A DNA stretch of 64,000 nucleotides from Ruthenibacterium komagatae (GTDB lineage: Bacteria > Bacillota > Clostridia > Oscillospirales > Ruminococcaceae): positions 2,356,001 through 2,420,000 of the forward strand of contig NZ_AP031406.1 in the NCBI RefSeq assembly GCF_045865535.1, written 5' to 3'. Below the pieces are notes generated by a model. It was not told the origin of the DNA. It worked only from the letters and a program-made list of their open reading frames with translations, and searched no databases. Shown here piece after piece: positions 33,611 through 41,296 of this stretch; within the stretch, counting starts at the first letter, position 1; every line of letters starts with the position of its first letter. A program made the position numbers and the translations under genes.

Positions 33611-34528
33611 ATGAAGATCTTTGTGTGCGAACCGCTGGACCCCGCGGCGCTGGCACTGCTGCGGCAGCGTGCGGAGGTGACGGACGACCCGGCGCAGCTG
33701 GGGACCGTGGACGCGGTGATTACCCGCAATTTTGCGGTTGACCGCGCTTTTTTTGAAAAATGCTCCCGCCTGCGCGCAGTGGGCGTCCACGGGCGCGGGC
33801 TGGACGGAGTGGATCTGACCCAGGCGCGCCGGCGGGGCGTGCGGGTGGTGTATGCGCCCCATGAAAATGTGGAGAGCGTGGCCGAACACATTGCGGCGCT
33901 GCTGCTGGCTTTGGCCCGGCGCGTTCCCCGGGCGGACCGGATGGCCCGGGCGGGCGCGGCCCGGCCCGGAGATGCGTCGCTGTGCGGCGTGGAGCTGCGG
34001 GGCAGGACCTTGGGCCTGGTGGGCGCGGGCGAGATCGGCTGCCGGGCAGGCGAGATTTTGCGGGACGGGTTCGGCATGCGCCTGCGGGTGTGGTCGCCGT
34101 CCATGACGGACAGCCGCGCCCGGGCCCTGGGCATGGAGCGGAGCGGCAGCCTGCGGGAACTGTTCGGTGAGTGCGATGCGGTGACCGTGGGCGTGCCGCT
34201 GAACGACGGCACCCGGAACCTGATCGGACCGGACATTCTGGCGGCGGCAAAACCGGGCCTGCTGCTGGTGAATACCAGCCGGGGCGGCGTGGTGGATGAG
34301 GCGGCGCTGCTTCGGGCGCTGACGGAAGGACCTTTGGGCGGCGCGGCCTGCGATGTGTTTCGCCGGGAGCCGCCGGGCCCGGAAAACCCGCTGCTGGGGC
34401 TGGAAAATTTCATCGCCACGCCGCACATTGCCGCCACCACCCGGGAGGCGCTGCGGCGCACCGGGCTGTGCGTGGCCCGGCAGGTGCTGGCGGTGCTGGA
34501 CGGAAAACCGGCGGAATACGAGGTGTGA
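33611..34528 (+). CDS. D-isomer 2-hydroxyacid dehydrogenase
   Basis: The 305-residue protein has the two-domain fold of the SerA/LdhA superfamily. The nucleotide-binding part contains LGLVGAGEIGCRAGEIL, the catalytic Arg is in LVNTSRGGVVDEAALL, the Glu in CDVFRREPPG and the His in ATPHIAATT. It should reduce or oxidise a 2-oxo/2-hydroxy acid with NAD(P)H; glycerate, phosphoglycerate or a branched-chain acid are possible. It lacks the C-terminal ACT domain of true SerA. ATG 33611 follows GGGAAGGGGAC. Confidence 0.87.
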   Translation: MKIFVCEPLDPAALALLRQRAEVTDDPAQLGTVDAVITRNFAVDRAFFEKCSRLRAVGVHGRGLDGVDLTQARRRGVRVVYAPHENVESVAEHIAALLLALARRVPRADRMARAGAARPGDASLCGVELRGRTLGLVGAGEIGCRAGEILRDGFGMRLRVWSPSMTDSRARALGMERSGSLRELFGECDAVTVGVPLNDGTRNLIGPDILAAAKPGLLLVNTSRGGVVDEAALLRALTEGPLGGAACDVFRREPPGPENPLLGLENFIATPHIAATTREALRRTGLCVARQVLAVLDGKPAEYEV

Positions 34529-34530
34529 CA

Positions 34531-34567
34531 AAAAACGAGGAAGGACTGTCGCCTTCCTCGTTTTTTT
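34531..34567. terminator. bidirectional terminator
   Basis: AAAACGAGGAAGG and CCTTCCTCGTTTT flank a 7-nt loop, followed by a T run, between convergent genes. Confidence 0.88.
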
Positions 34568-35036
34568 ATTCTTCCAGCAGTTTGCGCGCCAGTTCCCGGG
34601 CGCTTTCCGGGGTCATGTGGGGGTGCAGCACCCCGTCCGCCAGCACATTGGGGGACGTGCGGCACTGCTTCAGGCAGTTCTGGGTGCACAGCAGCACCCG
34701 TCCGTTTTCGCTGACCCCGTCCGGTCCCGGCCGCAGCACTTCGCACAGAGCCCGATAGACCTCGGCGCCCTGCCGGGCTCCGCAGCGCGCGCCGCTGCAG
34801 GCCGTGATCCGGTGGCTCCACGCCGCGCTTTTCAGGGTGGAGAACCGGCGCACCAGGCTGGTCAGGACCACGGGTTTCTCTCCCACGGCCCGGGCTGCCT
34901 GAGCGGCCACTCCGTCGGGCACGCAGCCCAGCACGTCCTGAATTTCCCGCAGCATGGCCACCAGGTTTTCCTGCCGGCGGGGGTCCGGCAGAGCGGCGTA
35001 ATAGTCAAAAATTTCCGAAAGCTGTTCTTCGTTCAT
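34566..35036 (-). CDS. NuoE-like thioredoxin-fold 2Fe-2S ferredoxin
   Basis: The 156-residue protein matches the NuoE/HoxE 24-kDa subunit family: an N-terminal helical part (EIFDYYAALPDPRRQENLVA) and a thioredoxin-like 2Fe-2S domain with cysteines in CSGARC and CTQNCLKQC, i.e. the C-x4-C ... C-x3-C pattern. No nuoF/hydrogenase partner is adjacent, so it acts alone or with distant subunits. ATG 35036 is chosen since AAAGGAGATTCC precedes it. It is the last gene of an operon with DUF1848 and a metal-responsive repressor. Confidence 0.8.
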   Translation of the reverse strand: MNEEQLSEIFDYYAALPDPRRQENLVAMLREIQDVLGCVPDGVAAQAARAVGEKPVVLTSLVRRFSTLKSAAWSHRITACSGARCGARQGAEVYRALCEVLRPGPDGVSENGRVLLCTQNCLKQCRTSPNVLADGVLHPHMTPESARELARKLLEE

Positions 35037-35054
35037 GGAATCTCCTTTTTTCAT

Positions 35055-35849
35055 TCAGTATGCCCCGCGGGCGGCGTAGCAATACCGGCAGCCGCCCCGG
35101 CAGCTGCCGTAAAAGCCGATGTCCACGCTGGGGGCGCACCGGCACAGAGGGCGCTGGCCCCGGTCGCGCCCCGCGGGGGGCAGCCCCAGCCGGGCCGGGT
35201 CCACGCAGGCGCCGGGCGTCACGCCCAGATCGGAAAAATCTCCGTCCTGAGCGCAGGTCACCAGCCGAATGCCCTCGCGCCTGGCACAGGCGGCAAAACA
35301 GGCCATGGCCTCGCGCCGCAGCTGCGAAGTCTCGTGCTGCGCGCCCAGCTGCGTCATGTTTCGCTCCATCACCGGGTACCAGTCCAGAAAACTGACGGTG
35401 CAGGTGTCCGTGTAAGGCCCCAGCAGACCGGCCAGCCGGTCAAACCAGCGGCGGTGGTAGTCCAGCGTGTACACCGGGCTGAAAAACACCGGGTCGTACC
35501 GCCACACCACGCGCCGGCGGCCCACCTGCCGGGACAGCTGCCGGAACAGCGGCACCAGCACCTCGCCTTTGGGCGGAATGCCCGGCTCCACGTCCCGGCC
35601 GTAAGAAGTCAATGTAAATTGAAAATAAAAGGGCACATCGCCCAGCTGGTCCAGCCGGTCCAGCATGGGGGCCGGATTCTTGGTCCAGAACACAAAGCCC
35701 GCCACGTCCCGCTGCGCCAGCGAAACAAACCGGGACCCGCCCGGCCCCTGCGCCATGGCCCAGCCCTGCTCCAGGCAGCGGAAAAACCAGTCCGCGTGAA
35801 AGGCCGGCACGTCGGTGCGGCGGCTGACGCTGACGATGGCCGGGGTCAT
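35055..35849 (-). CDS. DUF1848 family protein with C-terminal Cys cluster
   Basis: The 264-residue protein starts TPAIVSVSRRTDVPAFHADW and contains VVWRYDPVFFSP and SFLDWY, features of DUF1848. The C-terminus ends with a dense cysteine set (CRCAPSVDIGFYGSCRGGCRYCYA), suggestive of an Fe-S cluster. The fold is radical-SAM-like by family reputation; the reaction is unknown. It overlaps the DtxR/MntR gene by 4 bp and precedes the NuoE-like gene by 18 bp, so its expression is linked to a metal-sensing repressor. Confidence 0.8.
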   Translation of the reverse strand: MTPAIVSVSRRTDVPAFHADWFFRCLEQGWAMAQGPGGSRFVSLAQRDVAGFVFWTKNPAPMLDRLDQLGDVPFYFQFTLTSYGRDVEPGIPPKGEVLVPLFRQLSRQVGRRRVVWRYDPVFFSPVYTLDYHRRWFDRLAGLLGPYTDTCTVSFLDWYPVMERNMTQLGAQHETSQLRREAMACFAACARREGIRLVTCAQDGDFSDLGVTPGACVDPARLGLPPAGRDRGQRPLCRCAPSVDIGFYGSCRGGCRYCYAARGAY

Positions 35850-36241
35850 TGCTCGCCGGGCAGATCGTCCAGATGCCGCCGGGCGTGCTCCAGAATGCAG
35901 CGGAACGTCTCTTCGCTGAGATCGTGCTCGATCTTGCAGGCGTCCGCAGAGGCGGTCTCCTTGCTGACGCCCAGCGTCATAAAGAACCGGGTCAGCAGGC
36001 GATGCCGCTGGTACACCCGCTGCGCCACCTGGGAGCCCTGCTCCGTCAGGGTGATGTAGCCGTCCTTATCCATGGTGATGTGCCCGCTCTCCCGCAGCTT
36101 TTTCATGGCCACGCTGACGCTGGGCTTGGAGTATCCGGTCTGGTTCACAATATCGATGGAGCGCACCATGCCCAGACGCTCCTTCAGCATCAGGATGGTC
36201 TCCAGATAGTCCTCAGCCGATTCGTGCAGTATCAAAAACAT
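35846..36241 (-). CDS. DtxR/MntR-family metal-dependent repressor
   Basis: The 131-residue protein has an N-terminal winged helix (SAEDYLETILMLKERLGMVR, then the recognition helix GYSKPSVSVAMKKL) and a metal-binding dimerisation domain with HRLLTRFFMTLGV, DACKIEHDLSEETF and two late His residues. It has no SH3 domain, as in MntR. ATG 36241 follows AGAAGGGAGCGA; an upstream in-frame start is not needed. It is divergent from feoA-feoA-feoB and is the best candidate for the protein that binds the GGTTAGT/ACTAACC boxes in this region. Iron rather than manganese is suggested by the neighbours. Confidence 0.9.
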   Translation of the reverse strand: MFLILHESAEDYLETILMLKERLGMVRSIDIVNQTGYSKPSVSVAMKKLRESGHITMDKDGYITLTEQGSQVAQRVYQRHRLLTRFFMTLGVSKETASADACKIEHDLSEETFRCILEHARRHLDDLPGEQ

Positions 36242-36306
36242 TCGCTCCCTTCTGTATGTTTCCACCTTAACACAGCACCGCCGTTTTGGCAAGGCAAAAA
36301 AGGGGA

Positions 36307-36335
36307 TTGACAAACGCGGTTAGTTGGAGTAAACT
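36307..36335 (+). promoter_or_regulatory. feo operon promoter
   Basis: TTGACA (36307-36312), a 17-bp spacer and TAAACT (36330-36335). The spacer contains a GGTTAGT half-site (36318-36324), and a full box follows at 36350-36367. Confidence 0.75.
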
Positions 36336-36349
36336 TGATGCGAAAAGAA

Positions 36350-36367
36350 GGTTAGTCATGTCTAACG
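36350..36367. promoter_or_regulatory. DtxR/MntR-type box upstream of feoA
   Basis: GGTTAGT-CATG-TCTAACG differs from the pattern GGTTAGT-N4-ACTAACC at two positions. It lies just downstream of the feo promoter. Confidence 0.65.
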
Positions 36368-36388
36368 CAGAGAGGAGGAGGCGGATTG

Positions 36389-36598
36389 ATGCCTTTGACG
36401 ATGGCAAACCCCGGGCAGACCGTAATCATCCGGAAAATCACGGGCAGGGATGAGGTGCGCCAGCACCTGGCCGAACTGGGTTTTGTGGTGGACAGCTGTG
36501 TGACGGTGGTCAGCGCGCTGGGGGGAAATCTGATCTGTCAGGTGAAAGACAGCCGGATCGCTCTGGACAGGACGCTGGCCAACCGCGTGATGATTTGA
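36389..36598 (+). CDS. feoA: FeoA-type SH3-like iron transport accessory protein 1
   Basis: The 69-residue protein is a single FeoA domain: a beta start (MANPGQTVIIRKI), the central HLAELGFVVDSCVTVVSALG and the end CQVKDSRIALDRTLANRVMI. FeoA proteins bind or activate the FeoB ferrous iron transporter. ATG 36389 follows AGGAGGAGGCGG; a TTG one codon earlier is not needed. It is first of the operon and 14 bp before a second FeoA gene. Confidence 0.88.
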   Translation: MPLTMANPGQTVIIRKITGRDEVRQHLAELGFVVDSCVTVVSALGGNLICQVKDSRIALDRTLANRVMI

Positions 36599-36612
36599 TG
36601 GGAGGACGGAAC

Positions 36613-36834
36613 ATGAAGACGTTGAAGGACGCGAAAGTGGGCGACATCGTGACCGTGCGGCGGCTGCACGGCGAGGGTCCGGTGAAGCGCCGCATCATGG
36701 ATATGGGCATCACCAAAGGCGTGCAGCTGCACGTGCGCAAGGTGGCTCCCTTGGGCGACCCCATGGAGCTGAATGTGCGCGGGTATGAACTGAGCGTGCG
36801 CAAGGCCGACGCCCAGATGATCGAGCTGGAGTAA
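36613..36834 (+). CDS. feoA: FeoA-type accessory protein 2
   Basis: The 73-residue FeoA domain reads TLKDAKVGDIVTVRRLHGEG with RRIMDMGITKGVQLHVRKVA and ends in LSVRKADAQMIELE, the most canonical of the two FeoA copies. ATG 36613 follows GGGAGGACGGAAC. Two FeoA genes before feoB are usual in Clostridia. A metal box (36852-36869) lies in the 62-bp gap to feoB. Confidence 0.92.
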   Translation: MKTLKDAKVGDIVTVRRLHGEGPVKRRIMDMGITKGVQLHVRKVAPLGDPMELNVRGYELSVRKADAQMIELE

Positions 36835-36851
36835 GTGTTTTGATGCCTGAT

Positions 36852-36869
36852 AGTTAGTTAAAACTAACT
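36852..36869. promoter_or_regulatory. metal-repressor box before feoB
   Basis: AGTTAGT-TAAA-ACTAACT, a perfect palindrome that extends one base further on each side (36851-36870). It lies between feoA2 and feoB, so feoB may have its own metal-controlled transcription. Confidence 0.75.
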
Positions 36870-36896
36870 ACAAAGAGTTTCGGAGGAGTGAATGAA

Positions 36897-39069
36897 ATGA
36901 GCATTACCATCGCACTTGCCGGCAACCCCAACTGCGGCAAGACCACTTTGTTCAACGCCCTGACGGGCTCCAGCCAGTACGTGGGGAAACTGGCCCGGTG
37001 TGACCGTGGAAAAGAAGGAAGGGCGGCTGAAGGGCCACAAGGACGTGGTCATTCAGGACCTGCCGGGCATTTATTCCCTCAGCCCCTACACGCTGGAGGA
37101 AGTGGTGGCCCGCAGCTATCTGGTGCAGGAAAAGCCGGACGTGATTTTAAACATCGTGGACGGGACCAACATTGAGCGAAATCTCTATCTGACCACGCAG
37201 CTGATCGAGCTGGGCATCCCCGTGGTGGTGGCTGTGAACATGATCGATCTGGTGCGCAAAAACGGCGATTCCATCGACATTCAAAAACTGGGCGCGGAGC
37301 TGGGCTGCCGGGTGGTGCAGCTGAGCGCGCTGAAGGGCGAGGGCAGCATGGCCGCGGCCGAGTGCGCGGTGGAGGCGGCCCGCGCGGGCGCCGCAGCCGA
37401 GGCGCCCCACGTGTTCACCGGCAGCGTAGAGCATGCCATCGCCCACATCGAAGAATCTCTGACCGGTCAGATCAGCGAAAGAAATATGCGCTGGTACGCA
37501 ATTAAATTGTTCGAGCGGGACGAAAAAGTGCTGGAAGAGCGCAAGCTGGACGCGGCGCTGGCCGACCACATCGAACAGCACATTCAGGACTGCGAAAAAG
37601 AGATGGACGACGATGCGGAGAGCATCATCACCAATCAGCGTTACGCTTACATCAGCAAGGTGATGGACCGCTGCGTGAAGAAGCGGTCCGCGGCCCACAG
37701 CCTCAGCGTTTCGGACAAGATCGACCGGGTGGTGACCAACCGCATTGCGGCACTGCCCATTTTTGTGGGGGTCATGGCGGCGGTGTACTGGATCGCCATG
37801 GGGCCGTTCGGCACCTTTTTGACCGACTGGACCAACGACGTATTCGCGGCCGAATGGCTGCAGGGCAACGCCTCCGCTCTGCTGACGGGCTGGGGTGTGG
37901 CCGACTGGCTCACGGGTCTTGTGGCCGACGGCATCATCGCCGGTGTGGGCGCGGTGCTGGGCTTTGTGCCCCAGATGCTGGTGCTGTTTTTGATGCTCAG
38001 CCTGTTGGAAGACGTGGGCTACATGGCCCGCATCGCCTTCATTCTGGACCGGGTGTTCCGCAAATTCGGCCTGTCGGGCAAAAGCTTTATTCCCATGCTC
38101 ATCGGCTCCGGCTGCGGCGTGCCGGGCGTCATGGCGTCCCGCACCATTGAGAATGACCGCGACCGCAAAATGACCGTTATGACCACCTGCTTTGTGCCCT
38201 GCGGCGCGAAAATGCCCATCATCGGCCTGTTTGCCGGCGCGCTGTTCGGCGGCAGCAGTCTGGTGGCCATCAGCGCCTATTTCATCGGCGTGGCGGCCAT
38301 CGTCATCAGCGGCGTGATTTTGAAAAAGACCCGGGCTTTTGCGGGCGAACCGGCTCCCTTTGTGATGGAGCTGCCCGCCTACCACATGCCCAGCGCCCGC
38401 AACGTGCTGCACGCCACCTGGGAGCGCGGCTGGAGCTTTATCAAGCGGGCCGGCACCGTGATCCTGGCGTCCTCTGTGATTTTGTGGTTTTTGCAGGGCT
38501 TCGGCTTTGTGGACGGCGCCTTCACCATGGTGGAGGACAACAACAACAGCCTGCTGGCCGCGGTGGGCAGCGTGGTGGCCCCCATTTTCGCGCCCCTGGG
38601 CTTCGGCAGCTGGCAGGCGTCCGTGGCTACGTTCACCGGCCTGATCGCCAAGGAGAACGTGGTTGGCACCTTCGGCGTGCTGTACGGCTTTGCCGAAGTG
38701 GCGGAAGAGGGCGATGAGATCTGGGGCAACATTGCCACGGACTTTACGGCCCTCACCGCATACAGCTACATGATCTTCAACCTGCTGTGCGCGCCGTGCT
38801 TCGCGGCGATGGGCGCCATCAAGCGGGAGATGAACAACGGCAAGTGGACGCTGGCGGCCATCGGCTACATGTGCGGCTTTGCGTACGCCGCATCCCTGCT
38901 GGTGTACCAGCTGGGCGGTCTTGCTCTGGGGCAGGTGCCCTTCGGCGCGGGTACAGTGGTGGCCATCGCGGTGCTGGCGGCGCTGGTCTACCTGCTGGTG
39001 CGTCCCAACAAATACAACGCAGATTATCGGAAACCGGCCCTCTCCATCCGCGCGGCGGAGAAGGCCTGA
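36897..39069 (+). pseudogene. feoB: ferrous iron transporter FeoB, interrupted by a +1 frameshift
   Basis: ATG 36897 starts SITIALAGNPNCGKTTLFNAL, the G1 motif of FeoB, but after SSQYVG the frame reads KLARCDRG. One base over, the expected GVTVEKKEGRLKG (G2 region) continues without a break to 39069. The fault is one extra base in the G4A3 run at 36983-36989; removing one A gives the conserved NWPGVTVE. The corrected protein is 723 residues with G3 DLPGIYSL, G4 NMID, the Feo core motifs GSGCGVPGVMASRTIEND and CFVPCGAKMPIIG and about ten membrane segments. It imports Fe(II). The break is either a sequencing error or a true inactivation. Confidence 0.92.
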
Positions 39070-39082
39070 GAGGAGGCAACTC

Positions 39083-39229
39083 ATGAACGCACAAACTGTG
39101 CTTCTGGCCGCGGCGATCTTTGCAGTTGTGGCGGCCATCCTTGTGACAGAAGTCCGCAGGCGCAAAAAGGGCGGCTGCTCGGGCTGCTCCGGCTGCTCGG
39201 GTTCCTGCGGGTGCCATTCGAAAAAATGA
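39083..39229 (+). CDS. FeoB-associated Cys-rich membrane peptide
   Basis: The 48-residue peptide has one membrane segment (MNAQTVLLAAAIFAVVAAIL), a basic stretch and a tail with five cysteines in GGCSGCSGCSGSCGCHSKK. This matches the FeoB-associated Cys-rich family found after feoB in Firmicutes. It probably helps pass or sense iron at the transporter. ATG 39083 follows GAGGAGGCAACTC, 13 bp after feoB. Confidence 0.92.
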   Translation: MNAQTVLLAAAIFAVVAAILVTEVRRRKKGGCSGCSGCSGSCGCHSKK

Positions 39230-39234
39230 ACCGG

Positions 39235-39266
39235 GGCCGGGCCGTACTTCACGGCCCGGCCTTTTT
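39235..39266 (+). terminator. terminator after the feo operon
   Basis: GGCCGGGCCGT-ACTTC-ACGGCCCGGCC followed by TTTTT. Confidence 0.9.
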
Positions 39267-39313
39267 GGGCCCGGCAAAGGCCGGGCCGGCGTGTTTCGGA
39301 AGGAGTGTGGGCC

Positions 39314-39622
39314 ATGACGGAATGGCTGGGACCGGCGTGTGCGCTGTGCCTGTGTCTGGCGGCGCTGCGGGTGCGGCGTACGCTTCGCCGGGAACGTGGG
39401 GCGCCGCGCCTGAGCTATCTGGCGGTGGCGCAGGTGTCAGGCCTGCGCGGCCGCGCCGGGCGGGTGGAGCAGGCGCTGAACCGGCCCGGAGAATGCCGGG
39501 CCGTGGCCGACCCGGTGCGCGGCACGGTGCGGGTGTACTGCCGCCGCCCGCCCGACGGCCGGGAGATCCGCCGGGTGCTGACGGAGCAGGGCTGTTCCGT
39601 GCACGCCCTGACGGGCGTTTGA
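39314..39622 (+). CDS. membrane-anchored HMA-like protein without CxxC
   Basis: The 102-residue protein has an N-terminal hydrophobic segment (LGPACALCLCLAALRV) and a soluble part whose order (VSGLRGRAGRVEQALNR, then GTVRVYCRRPPDGREIRRVL) resembles the beta-alpha-beta layout of heavy-metal-associated domains. The metal-binding CxxC loop is absent. ATG 39314 follows AAGGAGTG. It lies between the feo operon and a second DtxR-like gene, 14 bp upstream of the latter. A link with metal handling is inferred from position only. Confidence 0.5.
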   Translation: MTEWLGPACALCLCLAALRVRRTLRRERGAPRLSYLAVAQVSGLRGRAGRVEQALNRPGECRAVADPVRGTVRVYCRRPPDGREIRRVLTEQGCSVHALTGV

Positions 39623-39636
39623 AAGGAGGAACAACC

Positions 39637-40044
39637 ATGACGCTTTCCGCTGCCGGAGGCGATTATCTGGAGGCGCTGCTGAGCCTGACCGAGACAAAGC
39701 AGCCGGTTTACGCCGTGGACCTTGCCCGGCGCCTGGGCGTCAGCCGTGCCAGCGTCAGCCGGGCGGTGGCCGGGCTGTGCAAAAACGGGTATGTGGTGCG
39801 CACGGGCAAAGTGCTGTGCCTGAGCGGTCCCGGGCGCGAGGCGGCCCTGCTGGTACGGGAAAAACAGCGTTATTTTGAAGAATTATTGTGTGAGGCGGGT
39901 TTGCCTGCGGACTGTGCCCGGACCGAGGCATATCGCGTCCGCCATGCGGTCAGCCCGGCGGCCTACGCGCAGCTGCGGGCCGCAAAAGACCGGAAAAAGT
40001 CCGCCCAAAGCAAAAATTTTGAAAAACCTGTTGACAAGGCCTGA
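39637..40044 (+). CDS. second DtxR/MntR-like winged-helix regulator
   Basis: The 135-residue protein starts SAAGGDYLEALLSLTETKQP with the helix-turn-helix ARRLGVSRASVSRAVAGLCK and the wing KNGYVVRTGKVLCLSGPG, the DtxR/MntR N-terminal domain. The second half is shorter and contains fewer metal-ligand candidates than the repressor at 35846-36241, so it may be a degraded or specialised paralogue. ATG 39637 follows AAAGGAGGAAC. Its end overlaps the promoter of the DUF3793 gene. Confidence 0.8.
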   Translation: MTLSAAGGDYLEALLSLTETKQPVYAVDLARRLGVSRASVSRAVAGLCKNGYVVRTGKVLCLSGPGREAALLVREKQRYFEELLCEAGLPADCARTEAYRVRHAVSPAAYAQLRAAKDRKKSAQSKNFEKPVDKA

Positions 40045-40059
40045 AAGGTATGGTATCTT
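40031..40059 (+). promoter_or_regulatory. metal-controlled promoter upstream of DUF3793/flavodoxin
   Basis: TTGACA (40031-40036), a 17-bp spacer ending TGG and TATCTT (40054-40059). A perfect metal box begins 11 bp after the -10. Confidence 0.8.
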
Positions 40060-40069
40060 ATAGCCATAA

Positions 40070-40087
40070 GGTTAGTCAAAACTAACC
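40070..40087. promoter_or_regulatory. metal-repressor box, perfect copy
   Basis: GGTTAGT-CAAA-ACTAACC, a perfect 7+7 palindrome near +4 of the predicted transcript. Confidence 0.8.
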
Positions 40088-40096
40088 GACGGAGAG

Positions 40097-40123
40097 AAAA
40101 GCGTGAGGCAAGCCGCGCTTTTT
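40097..40123 (+). terminator. possible attenuator hairpin between two metal boxes
   Basis: AAAAGCG pairs with CGCTTTT with an inner GGC/GCC, followed by T5. A 12-codon ORF (GTG 40103 to TAG 40139, MRQAALFLFRVG) with a GGAG ribosome-binding site runs through it. The stem is short, so function is uncertain. Confidence 0.4.
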
Positions 40124-40135
40124 CTTTTCCGAGTT

Positions 40136-40153
40136 GGTTAGCAAAGGCTAACT
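40136..40153. promoter_or_regulatory. metal-repressor box, variant copy
   Basis: GGTTAGC-AAAG-GCTAACT, six base pairs of dyad symmetry plus an unpaired outer position, 18 bp before the TTG start of the DUF3793 gene. Confidence 0.65.
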
Positions 40154-40170
40154 GAAGGGAGGCGCCGCTT

Positions 40171-40725
40171 TTGGACCTGTTTGAAATGCACCTGGCAAGG
40201 TACTGTGCTCCGACCCTGCTGGGGGCGAAAGCGGCCAACCTGGTCTCCCTGGACGCGCAGAAGGTTCCGGCCCTTCAGGGTACGGTGGAGGCCTACAACC
40301 GGCAGTTTGCGGCCTGCGGGCTCGCGTTCACGCTGCTGTGTGAATGCGGGCGCCGCAGTCTGCTGCTGGTCTACCGGCCGGCGCTGTTGGCCCGGCGGCT
40401 TCGGCGGGACGGCGATGTGCTGGCCCGGTTCGGGTATGCGCCCGGCGACACGCTGGACGGGCACCTGGCCCGGCTGCGGGCGCGGCTGGCGCAGGGCGGG
40501 GCGTTTCCCCATGAGATCGGCCTGTTTCTGGACTATCCGGCGGACGATGTGCTGGCCTTTGTGGAAAAAGGCGGCGCGGGGTGCAAACTGTGCGGATACT
40601 GGAAAGTATACGGCGACGTAGAGGCCGCCCGGGCACGCTTTGTATGTTATGACGCATGCCGCACCTGTGTGCTGCGCGCGGTGGAACAGGGAATCACACT
40701 GGCGCAGCTGCTGCAGGCGGCGTGA
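40171..40725 (+). CDS. DUF3793 family protein
   Basis: The 184-residue protein carries the DUF3793 hallmarks HEIGLFLDYPADDVLAFVEK and CKLCGYWKVYGD, with further Cys residues near the end (CYDACRTCVL). Family members are common in Clostridia and are usually encoded with flavodoxins and Feo genes under iron control; the function is unknown. TTG 40171 follows GGGAGGCGCCGC. Transcription appears to start at the metal-boxed promoter at 40031. Confidence 0.85.
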   Translation: MDLFEMHLARYCAPTLLGAKAANLVSLDAQKVPALQGTVEAYNRQFAACGLAFTLLCECGRRSLLLVYRPALLARRLRRDGDVLARFGYAPGDTLDGHLARLRARLAQGGAFPHEIGLFLDYPADDVLAFVEKGGAGCKLCGYWKVYGDVEAARARFVCYDACRTCVLRAVEQGITLAQLLQAA

Positions 40726-40746
40726 ATTTCTACGGAGGCGATGACA

Positions 40747-41157
40747 ATGAAAACAGCAGTGATCTACTGGTCCGGCACGGGCAACACCCAGGCCATGGCG
40801 CAGGCGGTGGCCGAGGGCGCGGGCGCGGACCTGTTTGAAGTGAGCGAGCTTGACGCCGGTGCGGCGGCCCAGTACGGCGCGCTGGCCCTGGGGTGCCCGG
40901 CCATGGGGGCCGAGGTGCTGGAGGAGAGCGCGTTCGAGCCCTTTTTCACAGAACTGGAACCGCATCTTGCGGGAAAACCCGTGGCGCTGTTCGGCTCCTA
41001 CGGATGGGGTGACGGACAGTGGATGCGTGACTGGGCCGACCGGGTGCGGGCAGCCGGCGCGCAGCTGTGTGCCGACCCGGTGACGGTGAACGAAGCGCCG
41101 CAGGACAGCGAGCTGGACGAATGCCGGGCACTGGGCCGGGCGCTGGCCGCACAATAA
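40747..41157 (+). CDS. flavodoxin
   Basis: The 136-residue protein has the FMN-phosphate loop VIYWSGTGNTQAMAQAV at the N-terminus, the loop LALGCPAMGAEVLEE and ALFGSYGWGDGQWM near residue 85, as in short-chain flavodoxins. It carries low-potential electrons in place of ferredoxin, which fits an iron-limitation operon. ATG 40747 is used, as GGAGG lies eight bases upstream. It is 21 bp after the DUF3793 gene. Confidence 0.93.
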   Translation: MKTAVIYWSGTGNTQAMAQAVAEGAGADLFEVSELDAGAAAQYGALALGCPAMGAEVLEESAFEPFFTELEPHLAGKPVALFGSYGWGDGQWMRDWADRVRAAGAQLCADPVTVNEAPQDSELDECRALGRALAAQ

Positions 41158-41197
41158 AACAGCCTTTCTTCTCTTTACATAGACAAACTTCCTCCAT

Positions 41198-41250
41198 AAA
41201 AAGCCGCCTTTTCCCGCCTTTGGACGGGGTCGGAAAGGGCGGCTTTTTCC
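41198..41250. terminator. terminator after flavodoxin
   Basis: AAAAAGCCGCC pairs with GGCGGCTTTTT around a long loop. Confidence 0.75.
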
Positions 41251-41296
41251 TTGCGGGAAGAATGCCGGTGTGGTAAGATGGCACCGAGGTGAGACC

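Noticed and set aside
36983..36990. Programmed -1 frameshift in feoB (GGGAAAC)
   Set aside because: The heptamer is not in the X-XXY-YYZ phase and the required change is +1, so an indel is more likely.
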